DNA of 64,000 nucleotides from contig NZ_FPIY01000004.1 of assembly GCF_900119145.1 (NCBI RefSeq), positions 62,001 through 126,000 on the forward strand, read 5' to 3'. A program made the translations under genes and the position numbers. The stretch is from Cellulophaga fucicola. GTDB lineage: Bacteria; Bacteroidota; Bacteroidia; Flavobacteriales; Flavobacteriaceae. This document shows positions 27,753 to 36,129 of the stretch, in pieces (within the stretch, counting starts at the first letter, position 1; each line of letters opens with the position of its first letter). Below the pieces are notes generated by a model that was not told the DNA's origin, ran no database searches, and saw only the letters and a list, made by a program, of their open reading frames with translations.

Positions 27753-30053
27753 TTACTTTTTATTAAGTAACTTAAAAACCAATTCTTTAGTTAAGGGTGT
27801 GCCTGCTGCTTTTTCTCTTAGAACAGCAAAAGGATACTTAAAACTACAACCTGTTTTGTAATTACTACAGCCGTAAGCTGTTTTCCCTTTTAATACCGTT
27901 CCTTGGCTACATAAAGGACAAGGCATAGGATTGGGTACCTCATCTTGTTTTACTTTTACAGCGGTCTTCTTTTCTTCTAAAACCAATTCAAAATCGTCAT
28001 TAAAACGCAACAAGCCTTCTTTTGTGCCATTCTCTGTTTTAAACCCTTTAAGATTAACAGTACACCCCTTATCTAACAAACGCAAATACTGCTTTGTAGA
28101 TATTTTCTTTTCTTGAAAAACAAAAGGCAATACCATTTTACAACCTGTTTTATAGGCACTGCACCCATAAGCCGTTTTTCCCTTTAACAACTCGCCCTGC
28201 TTACATTTAGGACACGGTTTACCTTGTACAGTTGCTGTTTTCTTTTCTTTTGTTGGTTTTGGAGCTGCTGCAACTGTTGCCTCAGAAATTTTGATATGCC
28301 TTTTCTCTATACGCACCTCGTATACCAAATCGTCTATCATCTGCTTCATGTTCTTTATAAAAACACCAGCATGGTAATTTCCGTTTTCAATCTCTTTTAA
28401 TTGTTTTTCCCACAACCCAGTAAGCTCGGCAGAGGTTAACAATTTGTTTTTTATAATAGCAATAAGCTGTATGCCTGTTTGGGTAGGTAATAACTGCTTT
28501 TTTTTACGCTCTATGTATTTGCGTCTAAATAAAGTTTCTATAATATTGGCTCTGGTAGAAGGTCTTCCTATTCCGTTTTCCTTCATTAACTCTCGCATCT
28601 CATCATCATCTACCTGCTTACCTGCTGTTTCCATTGCACGTAACAAAGTTGCTTCTGTAAACTGATTTGGTGGCTTGGTTTCCTTTTCTAAAAAAGATGG
28701 CTCGTGTGGTCCCTTTTCTCCTTTTACAAAAGAAGGTAATATTCCTTTTTCTGTTTTGGTTTTAGAATCCGGATTTTCAAAAACAACCCTCCATCCTTTT
28801 TCTAAAATTTCTTTTCCTGTAGTTTTAAATGGTACAGTATCCGTTTTTCCTAATACAGTTGTATTGGCCACTATACAATCTGGATAAAAAACAGCAATAA
28901 AACGCTTGGTAATAATATCGTACACCTGTTGCTGACTGTACTGCAAATTTATTTGTACTCCTGTAGGAATAATAGCGTGGTGATCTGTTACTTTTTTATC
29001 ATTAAATACTTTGGTAGACTTTCTTATTTTACCTGCTAAAACCGACTGAGTAAATTTTTTATAATTGGTTAGTTTTTGTAAAATACCAGGTACTTTTGGG
29101 TATATATCATTAGGTAAAAAGGTAGTATCTACTCTAGGGTAGGTAACTACTTTTTGTTCGTATAACTTCTGTACTATTTTTAAGGTTTCATCTGCCGAGA
29201 ACCCAAACTTTGTGTTGCAATATACCTGCAAGCCAGTAAGGTCAAAAAGCTTTGGCGCATATTCCTTTCCTTTTTTCTTGGTGGTAGATACAATTTCAAA
29301 ATCGCTCTCTTTTACTTGCTTTGCAAAAGCCTCACCTTCTTCTTTCTTTAAAAACCGACCTTTTTCACAATTAAACAACGTATCTCGGTACAAGGTTTGC
29401 AGCTCCCAATACGGTTGTGGTTTAAAGTTTTCAATTTCTTGGTAACGACTAACAATCATTGCCAATGTAGGTGTTTGCACTCTACCCACAGATAGCATTT
29501 GCTTGTAACCACCGTGTTTTACGGTATACAAACGCGTAGCATTCATCCCCAAAAGCCAATCTCCTATGGCTCTAGAAAAACCTGCATAGTATAAATTATC
29601 GTATTTGGCAGAAGGTTGTAGTTTTTCAAAACCCTCTTTTATAGCTTCGGTGGTTAATGATGATATCCATAAGCGTTGCACTTCTCCTTTGTAGGCTGCT
29701 TGGTCTATTACCCAACGTTGTATTAATTCTCCTTCTTGCCCGGCATCACCACAATTAATGACCAAGCTTGCTTTGTCAAATAATTTTTTTACAATGCCAA
29801 ATTGTTTTTGAATACCTGCGTTATCTACCACTTTGGTTTTAAACTTATCTGGCAACATTGGTAAGTTGTTAATATCCCAACTTTTCCAATGTGGCTTGTA
29901 GTCGTTAGGCTCAAATAAGGTACACAAATGACCAAAAGTATAGGTTACTGCATACCCATTACCCTCATAATAGCCATCGCACTTTGTATTAGCTCCTAAT
30001 ACAGCGGCAATTTCACGGGCAACACTTGGTTTTTCTGCAATACATACTTTCAT
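27753..30053 (-). CDS. topB: DNA topoisomerase III (type IA) with two C-terminal zinc fingers
   Basis: 766 residues. The Toprim domain begins with EKPSVAREIAAVLG and contains GDAGQEGELIQRW (the acidic triad region). The catalytic Tyr is in KVVTYPRVDTTFLP, and SVGRVQTPTLAMIV is the conserved gate motif; GRPSTRANIIETL and the C-terminal domain follow. Two similar fingers end the protein: CPKCKQG..GCSAYKTGCK and CPLCSQG..GCSNYKTGCS. The enzyme relaxes negative supercoils and decatenates by single-strand passage. Copies like this occur both as housekeeping and as element-borne enzymes in Bacteroidota; nothing else here suggests an element. The first cassette array begins 130 bp from its start codon. 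Confidence 0.93.
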   Translation of the reverse strand: MKVCIAEKPSVAREIAAVLGANTKCDGYYEGNGYAVTYTFGHLCTLFEPNDYKPHWKSWDINNLPMLPDKFKTKVVDNAGIQKQFGIVKKLFDKASLVINCGDAGQEGELIQRWVIDQAAYKGEVQRLWISSLTTEAIKEGFEKLQPSAKYDNLYYAGFSRAIGDWLLGMNATRLYTVKHGGYKQMLSVGRVQTPTLAMIVSRYQEIENFKPQPYWELQTLYRDTLFNCEKGRFLKKEEGEAFAKQVKESDFEIVSTTKKKGKEYAPKLFDLTGLQVYCNTKFGFSADETLKIVQKLYEQKVVTYPRVDTTFLPNDIYPKVPGILQKLTNYKKFTQSVLAGKIRKSTKVFNDKKVTDHHAIIPTGVQINLQYSQQQVYDIITKRFIAVFYPDCIVANTTVLGKTDTVPFKTTGKEILEKGWRVVFENPDSKTKTEKGILPSFVKGEKGPHEPSFLEKETKPPNQFTEATLLRAMETAGKQVDDDEMRELMKENGIGRPSTRANIIETLFRRKYIERKKKQLLPTQTGIQLIAIIKNKLLTSAELTGLWEKQLKEIENGNYHAGVFIKNMKQMIDDLVYEVRIEKRHIKISEATVAAAPKPTKEKKTATVQGKPCPKCKQGELLKGKTAYGCSAYKTGCKMVLPFVFQEKKISTKQYLRLLDKGCTVNLKGFKTENGTKEGLLRFNDDFELVLEEKKTAVKVKQDEVPNPMPCPLCSQGTVLKGKTAYGCSNYKTGCSFKYPFAVLREKAAGTPLTKELVFKLLNKK

Positions 30054-30185
30054 AGCAAGGTGTAAAAATAGGATTTTATTAGTGGATGTATTTAAAGTTA
30101 AGGCAGAAAGAAATTAACAAAAAGTTTAGGTATACGTTTTAGCCACAAAATATGTAAAAAACAACCAACCATACTAAAAAATATG

Positions 30186-30335
30186 CCAATTACACATTTC
30201 CGTAATTGTAGCACAAAAAATAGTTTTACATTGTAGGAAAATTTAACAACCAAAAAAACAACTAGAAAGCCAAATGTGCGTTTATTTACCCATATTGGCG
30301 GAATAAACGCAATTAATTGAGTTTATATATAGTTG
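30186..30335 (+). promoter_or_regulatory. array 1 leader (attI-like), with promoter and hairpin
   Basis: About 150 bp, almost the same as 45314-45464, differing at roughly a dozen positions by eye. It holds TTG (30206-30208), 18 bp, TACATTG (30227-30233), which fits a Bacteroidota promoter with one base missing, then a hairpin GCGTTTATT (30278-30286) with AATAAACGC (30302-30310), and ends TTTATATATAGTT at the edge of the first cassette. Both copies stand at the left end of a cassette array, all of whose boundaries read in the same direction. The natural reading is a recombination platform plus cassette promoter, like attI and Pc of integrons. No integrase gene accompanies it here. Confidence 0.7.
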
Positions 30336-31337
30336 CCACTAATACAAACGAACATTGCAAAACGAACCAACATCAAGCATTACGAATGATTCTTTGAATA
30401 TCTCAATTCAAGATAGTTTGTTTGTTCAAGTCAAAAATCTCAACGAAAATATTTCTTCGATTCATACGGATTTACATAGTCACTTGAATCAAAAAACTGA
30501 CACCTTTTTTGGTGTTTCCAATGATACAATCTTCACAGTTGTTTTTACTATTTTAATTTTCGCACTTGGAATTTTAATTGACCGATTGCTTAAAAGAAAT
30601 AATGAACAAAAAGAATTACAAAAATTAAAGGATTATTTCAACAATCAATTTGATGATTTAAAGAAAAATATAGTTCCTGAATTAAGAAATGGCTACAAAA
30701 AGTTTTACCAAGAAACGATTAGTTTAGATAACGGAGTACCAACGACTGCACCAAAGATTTTAACCAATACTTACGACCGACTTTCTAATTTGGAATCGCC
30801 TCTTTTATTCAAAACATTTAAAAATAGTTCAGATTTTAATACTGCTTTCTCTCAAATTGATTTCATTAAAAATTTAATGGTTGTCGTTGATGATTATCAT
30901 TCGATAGTAGTGCAAAGAAGTGAAACACTCAAATCTGTTTTTGTCGGATTAGACAAGAAATATCTGGACAAGGTTGTTGAATTTACCGAGTATGAAAAGA
31001 ATAATAATCCAAATTATCTTCAAGATCCTACATTTCTACTTTTAGATTCAAAAGTGCAATATTATCATCAAAATATTATTGGAAAAAGAGCTCTGACTGA
31101 TTATTATAAAAACATAATCCGACCAATTCAAGCGCAAATAGTTAGCACAAATTTATTTAGAACGCATCCAGTTGGTAAAGAAATATCAGTTTTAGGTAGA
31201 GATATCTCTCATCAATATAATCATTTAAGAATGTTGTATATTGAGATTCGCTCACAGTATAGATATTTCACTCAAGTATTGAACAGAACAATTTCAAAAC
31301 TAGAATCCTTAAACACGGAATAAGTACTAGTGGCAAC
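30332..31337 (+). mobile_element. cassette 1
   Basis: Bounded by GTTGCCACTA (30332-30341) and its exact reverse complement TAGTGGCAAC (31328-31337), with a single gene between. The match is specific to this cassette and differs from all others in the array. Confidence 0.75.
30355..31323 (+). CDS. membrane protein with coiled coil, cassette-borne, unknown
   Basis: 322 residues if started at the TTG at 30355; no in-frame ATG lies near. One membrane helix (about 58-76, TIFTVVFTILIFALGILI) is followed by KRNNEQKELQKLKDYFNNQF, a short coiled coil, and a soluble helical domain of about 220 residues with VVDDYHSIVVQRSETL and GKEISVLGRDISHQYNHLRMLY. No family recognised. The TTG start lies 14 bp after the cassette boundary repeat, and the stop is 4 bp before the closing repeat, so the gene fills the cassette. 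Confidence 0.55.
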   Translation: MQNEPTSSITNDSLNISIQDSLFVQVKNLNENISSIHTDLHSHLNQKTDTFFGVSNDTIFTVVFTILIFALGILIDRLLKRNNEQKELQKLKDYFNNQFDDLKKNIVPELRNGYKKFYQETISLDNGVPTTAPKILTNTYDRLSNLESPLLFKTFKNSSDFNTAFSQIDFIKNLMVVVDDYHSIVVQRSETLKSVFVGLDKKYLDKVVEFTEYEKNNNPNYLQDPTFLLLDSKVQYYHQNIIGKRALTDYYKNIIRPIQAQIVSTNLFRTHPVGKEISVLGRDISHQYNHLRMLYIEIRSQYRYFTQVLNRTISKLESLNTE

Positions 31338-31528
31338 AACGTATATAAAAAATAGCGCGAGCAGTTGCTAACACAAAGGTTCGGGCACTTTTTCGAGGTC
31401 GCCAAATTTTTAAATTTGGCTATTTGAGAAAAGAAAAATAAATAGAAAAATTTAAAAATTCGGCTTGTGTTAATCCGAAAAGTTATCGCTTATTTTCAGT
31501 GCTACTTTTCATATACGAGACGTTAGCC
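31328..31528 (+). repeat. attC-like site after cassette 1
   Basis: About 200 bp from TAGTGGCAAC to GTTAGCC. The outer arms pair: CGTATAT (31340-31346) with ATATACG (31511-31517), extended by AAAAAATAGC facing GCTACTTTTC. Inside, GCCAAATTT and AAATTTGGC form a tip hairpin and AAATTTTTAAATT-type segments pair again. This long imperfect palindrome between complementary AAC and GTT ends is the attC architecture. Confidence 0.65.
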
Positions 31529-34236
31529 ATAATTAGAAAAAAACAATAATATATGTCAAAAATAACAGAAGTAAGATTAACTCTAGCTGCTTTAATATAT
31601 GGAATCGAAATTGATTTAAAATCTACTATAAGACAACAAGTAGTTCCTTACTTTTCTGATTTAAGTTTTTTTCAAAATGAGGAACTAATTAATAAAGTCG
31701 TTGAAAGATATACGAAAGAGAATCCAGGTGTAGATATATACTTAAATTTGGAAGATTCAATTGACTATTTAGACTTTCACGACACGTTTGTAATATTAAG
31801 AAAAAACGACACTTTTCTAACAAAAGAAAGTAGCACTTACTTAAAAAGTATTTTTGGAGCACTAGAAGAATTGACACCTATACGCAATAGAGTAATGCAC
31901 ACTAGGCCACTTTTAGGTGGCGATTTTACGACTGTTTACAATTTTGTTTCTGATTTAAAGCAAAGCAATCCAATTCGCTGGTTAATTACTTTAGAGACAA
32001 AAAACAAAATTGAGAGTGACCCAACTTATGTTTTGACATTGACACTTCCAACTCTAGAGTATCAAAAGCCTGAGCAAATAGTCGTGCATAATTTACCTAA
32101 ACCGGACTTTGATGAAACCGGTTTTATTGGGCGAAAAAATGATGTAGAAGATATAAAAAAATTAATTTTTTCAAATAAAGTTGTCAGTATTATTGGAGAT
32201 GGAGGAATAGGGAAAACTGCACTAGCATTAAAAATTGCATATGACATTGTAGATATGGGAAAAGATAGTCCATTCGATTTAGTAATCTGGACTTCTGCAA
32301 AAACTACAATGCTAACTTCAAAAGGAATACAAGAAATTTATGATGCCATAACAAACTATACTGGTTTAGTAGATTTAATCTCTACAACACTTGAAGTAGA
32401 AAAAACTTCCACTAATAAATTAGAAGAAATACTGGAGTACTTTTCATTATTTAAAACACTTCTAATAATTGATAATTTAGAAACAATTCAGAGTGAAGAT
32501 GTTATTGAGTTTATTAGAGAAGCTCAAATGAAATGCAATATTGTAATTACATCAAGAATAGGTTTAGGGGAATTAGAATACAGAAGAAAGCTTAAAGGTT
32601 TTAGTGATTCTGAATCTGCAAAATTAATAAGAGAGATTGCAAGAATACGAGATAGCGAAACACTTTTAAAACTACCTCAAAAAACTCTAATTGATATTTC
32701 AACAAAACTATATCATAATCCTCTAGCTATAAAATGGTTTGTAAATACTGTAGAAGCTGGTATCAGCCCAACAGAAGTTTTAAACAACAAAGAAGATTTA
32801 CTCAATTTTTGTCTTACTAACGTGTATGATAAGTTAAGTACAGGTGCAATAAATATCTTGAATACTTTGAGAGCTGCAAGGAAAAGCCTAAGAACAGCAG
32901 AGATTATTTATTTATCAGAATTAAAACCAATTGAAGTTAGAAAACATCTCTTAGAACTGTTTAAAACTACTTTAATAAGTACGGAAATTATTGATGGGGA
33001 AAACATTGAGGAAACAAACTATTTCATCTCTGATTTTGCAAAAGATTATCTGACAAAAAATTATACAATTGACATTGCATTCATTAAGAACATTTCTGCA
33101 AAACTTAGAGAGTTAACACTTAGTGCCTCTCAATTGAAAAAGATAAATTCTTATAATATTTTTGAAATTAATGCAATAACTTATAGAAATTCAAATGAAA
33201 AGATTGCAGCTAAATTTTTGCAAGAAGCTTTAGGTTTATCTTGGAAGAAAGAATACGAAAATGCTCTAATCAAAGTAAATGAAGCTAGAAATATTGTGCC
33301 AAGTCATTTTGAATCATATAGAGTTGGGGCATTCATAAAAGCTACATCTGGAGACTTACTGGGAGCAGAAGATGATTATCAATTAGGCTTAGAAGTAGAA
33401 CCTGATAATCATAAATTATTATACTTCTATTCGCAGTTCTTATTATTTCAAATGGAAGACCCAGACAATGCTCTTATTCAAGCTGAAAAACTTTTTGAAT
33501 ATAAATCAGACAACCCTTCTGTTTCATTTCTGTTTGTAAGGATTTATAATAGAAAACGAGAATATAACAAAGCTATTCACAAATTAAAAGGATTACTTGA
33601 AAATCAATTAGACTCAAAGAGTGAGAGAATTGCATATACAGAGTTGATTTCTTTGTATAATCATATGGGACAAAGTTTTGCTACTATAGAAAGGGACTTC
33701 GATAATTCAGTTCGTCATTTTAAAAAGGCTATAAGTGTTTATTATGAATGTTCTGAAAAGAAAATTCTAGACCCAAAAATGATAAAGAACTTTTGCGAAG
33801 CTCTTTTATCTTGTTTTCAACTAGTCCCATTAACTACATTACAAGATGAACAAAGCTATTTTAAAGAAGTTATAACTAACAACAATACTAAAATTGGTTT
33901 AACTCTCTTAAAACCAAAAATAATTCATAGATATTCAGAAAAATTTGATGATTATACCCTTAGTTCGTTATTAGAAGAATTCAATCCTGACGATAATGCT
34001 TTAAAGCATATGGGAACAATTAGCCGAAATCAAAATAATGCTAGTAAACCATTTGTATTCATACAAAAAGAAGATAAAACCAGTTTCTATGCAAATATGT
34101 ATGACTTCCTTGATGTTGAGAATAGAACAGAATGGAAAAAAATTAAAAACGGTCAATTAGTTAGTTTTGAAATCGGAACTAATCCACAAGGAGAATGTGC
34201 GAAAAACATTAAACTGATAGAATAACTATGGCTAAC
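31522..34236 (+). mobile_element. cassette 2
   Basis: Starts GTTAGCCATA (31522-31531) and ends with the exact reverse complement TATGGCTAAC (34227-34236), enclosing one large gene. Confidence 0.75.
31553..34225 (+). CDS. HEPN-STAND (NB-ARC) NTPase with TPRs and cold-shock-like C-terminus; putative defence protein
   Basis: 890 residues. Residues about 1-140 are a helical domain containing RNRVMH (Arg111 to His116), the R-x4-H catalytic motif of HEPN ribonucleases, in a Swt1-like context. Residues about 185-420 are a STAND/NB-ARC ATPase: FIGRKNDVEDI, Walker A GDGGIGKT (215-222), Walker B LLIIDNLE with Asp307, ITSRI sensor and a GLP-like HNPLAIKWFV segment. Residues about 520-760 are TPR-like helices (YENALIKVNEARNIVPSHFESY and following). 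The last 70 residues (KPFVFIQKEDKTSFYANMYDF ... GQLVSFEIGTNPQGECAKNIKLI) resemble a cold-shock/S1 OB fold. STAND ATPases with HEPN effectors are established antiviral and cell-suicide sensors; the role here is inferred. It is the sole gene of cassette 2. Confidence 0.8.
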   Translation: MSKITEVRLTLAALIYGIEIDLKSTIRQQVVPYFSDLSFFQNEELINKVVERYTKENPGVDIYLNLEDSIDYLDFHDTFVILRKNDTFLTKESSTYLKSIFGALEELTPIRNRVMHTRPLLGGDFTTVYNFVSDLKQSNPIRWLITLETKNKIESDPTYVLTLTLPTLEYQKPEQIVVHNLPKPDFDETGFIGRKNDVEDIKKLIFSNKVVSIIGDGGIGKTALALKIAYDIVDMGKDSPFDLVIWTSAKTTMLTSKGIQEIYDAITNYTGLVDLISTTLEVEKTSTNKLEEILEYFSLFKTLLIIDNLETIQSEDVIEFIREAQMKCNIVITSRIGLGELEYRRKLKGFSDSESAKLIREIARIRDSETLLKLPQKTLIDISTKLYHNPLAIKWFVNTVEAGISPTEVLNNKEDLLNFCLTNVYDKLSTGAINILNTLRAARKSLRTAEIIYLSELKPIEVRKHLLELFKTTLISTEIIDGENIEETNYFISDFAKDYLTKNYTIDIAFIKNISAKLRELTLSASQLKKINSYNIFEINAITYRNSNEKIAAKFLQEALGLSWKKEYENALIKVNEARNIVPSHFESYRVGAFIKATSGDLLGAEDDYQLGLEVEPDNHKLLYFYSQFLLFQMEDPDNALIQAEKLFEYKSDNPSVSFLFVRIYNRKREYNKAIHKLKGLLENQLDSKSERIAYTELISLYNHMGQSFATIERDFDNSVRHFKKAISVYYECSEKKILDPKMIKNFCEALLSCFQLVPLTTLQDEQSYFKEVITNNNTKIGLTLLKPKIIHRYSEKFDDYTLSSLLEEFNPDDNALKHMGTISRNQNNASKPFVFIQKEDKTSFYANMYDFLDVENRTEWKKIKNGQLVSFEIGTNPQGECAKNIKLIE

Positions 34237-34455
34237 AAAGTACTGTGGTAAAAAACAAGTAAAAACTCATTAATTTTTAACTAAAATACTTTTATAAGAA
34301 TCATCATATATTAGTCCTAATTTTGCAATAGCAAAGGCTTAGTCCTCTACAATTTACAAATCCCGAAGCGTTGGGACTCGCGGATTTTCTATCTGGATTT
34401 ATTTGCTAACTTTAGAGCTTAAACACGCAACGAAATCATACACTAGACCGTTGGG
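34227..34455 (+). repeat. attC-like site after cassette 2
   Basis: About 230 bp from TATGGCTAAC to GTTGGG. Its left end AACAAAGTACTGTGGTAAAA is nearly the same as the left end of the last site of the array (38529 onward). It holds CCCGAAGCGTTGGGA, a small hairpin. The arms pair less well than in the other sites. Confidence 0.5.
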
Positions 34456-34951
34456 ATTCATTTGAAAATCGAACTCTGAAAAGAAAATTTAGAAAAAATT
34501 GAAAAGAAAATATTTATTAATTACAATCGGACTTTTAGCGGTTGGACTTTTATTTTATTATATCGGTTGGTCTTTTTCCCCAGGAAGTTATGGAAAAGCT
34601 GAAACTTATGAATTGAATGTTTCTGAAAGAATTCTTATCGAAATTATAAATGAGGTGAAATCGGAAAACAATTTAAACACGAATAGTTTTGCTGACCATA
34701 AAAGTAAACATTGGTACTCAATCTATTTTGAGTATAAAGATAAAAATCAGATAATTCACGCATTAACAAGACCGAAAAACAAAACAACGACAACATTTTA
34801 CTTTGCAAATTATAAAAACAAAACTGACCTCGGAAATTGGATTGATGCAAATGAATATTTTTGGTGGTGGAAAAACTCTAAAGCTAAAAATGAATTTGAA
34901 GAAAGAATATTAGAAAGAATTAAGGAAAAAATAAAAAAACGAAAGCCCAAC
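34450..34951 (+). mobile_element. cassette 3
   Basis: Starts GTTGGG (34450-34455) and ends CCCAAC (34946-34951); only six bases match, the weakest pair in the array, but the position relative to the gene is the same as in the others. Confidence 0.55.
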
Positions 34952-34966
34952 AATGGCTATAATTAA
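34499..34966 (+). CDS. small membrane-anchored protein, cassette-borne, unknown
   Basis: 155 residues from a TTG at 34499, giving MKRKYLLITIGLLAVGLLFYY, a signal anchor. The remainder is soluble with WYSIYFEYKDKNQIIHALTRPKN and a Lys-rich C-terminal helix. The last five codons (KPNNGYN) and the stop lie inside the downstream attC-like site, so the recombination site supplies the C-terminus. No family recognised. Confidence 0.5.
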   Translation: MKRKYLLITIGLLAVGLLFYYIGWSFSPGSYGKAETYELNVSERILIEIINEVKSENNLNTNSFADHKSKHWYSIYFEYKDKNQIIHALTRPKNKTTTTFYFANYKNKTDLGNWIDANEYFWWWKNSKAKNEFEERILERIKEKIKKRKPNNGYN

Positions 34967-35241
34967 TACGGGTTTTGGTTCTTAATCCAAAGTTTAGAGC
35001 TTTAAACGAAGTCCGAGAAATCTTTTGATTTGGCTTTAGAACAAAAAAGATAAAACAAATTAAAAAGATTTTGCTTGTGGCTAAACCGAAAGGTCTTTGA
35101 ATATTAACTAAGTCCGCTAAATATAAAATTTGGCATTTATAGTAGAAAAGGTAAAAGCAAAATATTTATATTTAGCTAAGTAATAAACCGAAACGATAGC
35201 GCTTATCACCTGCCCTACATTTCTTATACTAAACGTTGGCA
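34946..35241 (+). repeat. attC-like site after cassette 3, composite
   Basis: About 295 bp, longer than its neighbours. Its left end AACAATGGCTATAATTAATA matches the site at 46806, while its right 140 bp (35107-35243) match the right part of the site at 37863-38002. The outer arms still pair (GGCTATAATTAATACGGG against CCCTACATTTCTTATAC). It looks like a fusion of two sites, as after deletion of a cassette or illegitimate recombination. Confidence 0.55.
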
Positions 35242-35257
35242 ACAAGCTAAAAAAATA

Positions 35258-36058
35258 ATGAATAAACTAAAAAAAGGAGAATTTTACGGAAGTCATTATC
35301 AAAAATCAGCTTTTAAAAATCTAATAATTACAGATACAGAATATACACATAGTAAGGTTGATTGGCATTATCACGAAAATCCATATTTCACTTATTTACT
35401 TCAAGGTAAATTATTTGAATCTAACAAAAAAGAATCTTACTATTTAGAGCCTGGAAATCTACTGTTTCATAATTGGCAAGACTCACATTACAATATAAAA
35501 CCTCCTGAATTTACCAGAGGTTTTCACATTGAGCTGAATGAGAATTGGTTTTCAAATTTTGATATTCAAATAACAGATTTTGAAGGAAGTATCAATCTAC
35601 AGAATCCAATGATAAAGAATCTGATGAATCAGGTGTTTATTGAGACTAAAATTAACGACCAGTATTCAAATTTAAGTATTGAGAGTAATTTGATTGACAT
35701 ATTTAATACTATAAAAGAATCAAAAAAAGGGAATCAAAAAAAACCAATTTGGGTAAGTCAACTAAAAGAATTATTGATTGAGGAAAAAACAGACTATTCT
35801 TTAAAAAGTTTAAGTTCAAAATTAAACATCCATCCAATCCATTTGTCTAGAGAATTTAACCGCTATTTTGGAACAAGTCTTGGTAATTACATCCGATTGA
35901 TTAAATTAAATAAAGCGTTTCATTTACTTCTCTCTAAAAAGTTTTCTATGACTGAAATTTGTTATCAGTGTGGTTTCTATGACCAAAGCCACTTTATTTC
36001 AAACTTTAAGAAAACATATAATTCAACGCCAACAAAATTTTTAAAGAATATTTACTAA
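35258..36058 (+). CDS. AraC family transcriptional regulator
   Basis: 266 residues. N-terminal cupin-like sensor (WHYHENPYFTYLLQGKLFE, LEPGNLLFHNWQDSHYN) and a C-terminal double HTH: SLKSLSSKLNIHPIHLSREFNRYFGTS and FSMTEICYQCGFYDQSHFISNFKKTYNSTPTKF. It probably controls the serine hydrolase 71 bp downstream in the same cassette. The two-gene cassette thus carries its own regulator. Confidence 0.9.
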   Translation: MNKLKKGEFYGSHYQKSAFKNLIITDTEYTHSKVDWHYHENPYFTYLLQGKLFESNKKESYYLEPGNLLFHNWQDSHYNIKPPEFTRGFHIELNENWFSNFDIQITDFEGSINLQNPMIKNLMNQVFIETKINDQYSNLSIESNLIDIFNTIKESKKGNQKKPIWVSQLKELLIEEKTDYSLKSLSSKLNIHPIHLSREFNRYFGTSLGNYIRLIKLNKAFHLLLSKKFSMTEICYQCGFYDQSHFISNFKKTYNSTPTKFLKNIY

Positions 36059-36129
36059 TGTTAATTATATACAATTTTGGTAAATAGAATAATATCACCT
36101 TTGCAATTCATCTAAAAATCAATCACAAA

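Noticed and set aside
27753-30053. topB as part of the cassette system or of a conjugative element
   Set aside because: It lies outside the leader, on the opposite strand, with no relaxase, mobilisation or integrase gene nearby.
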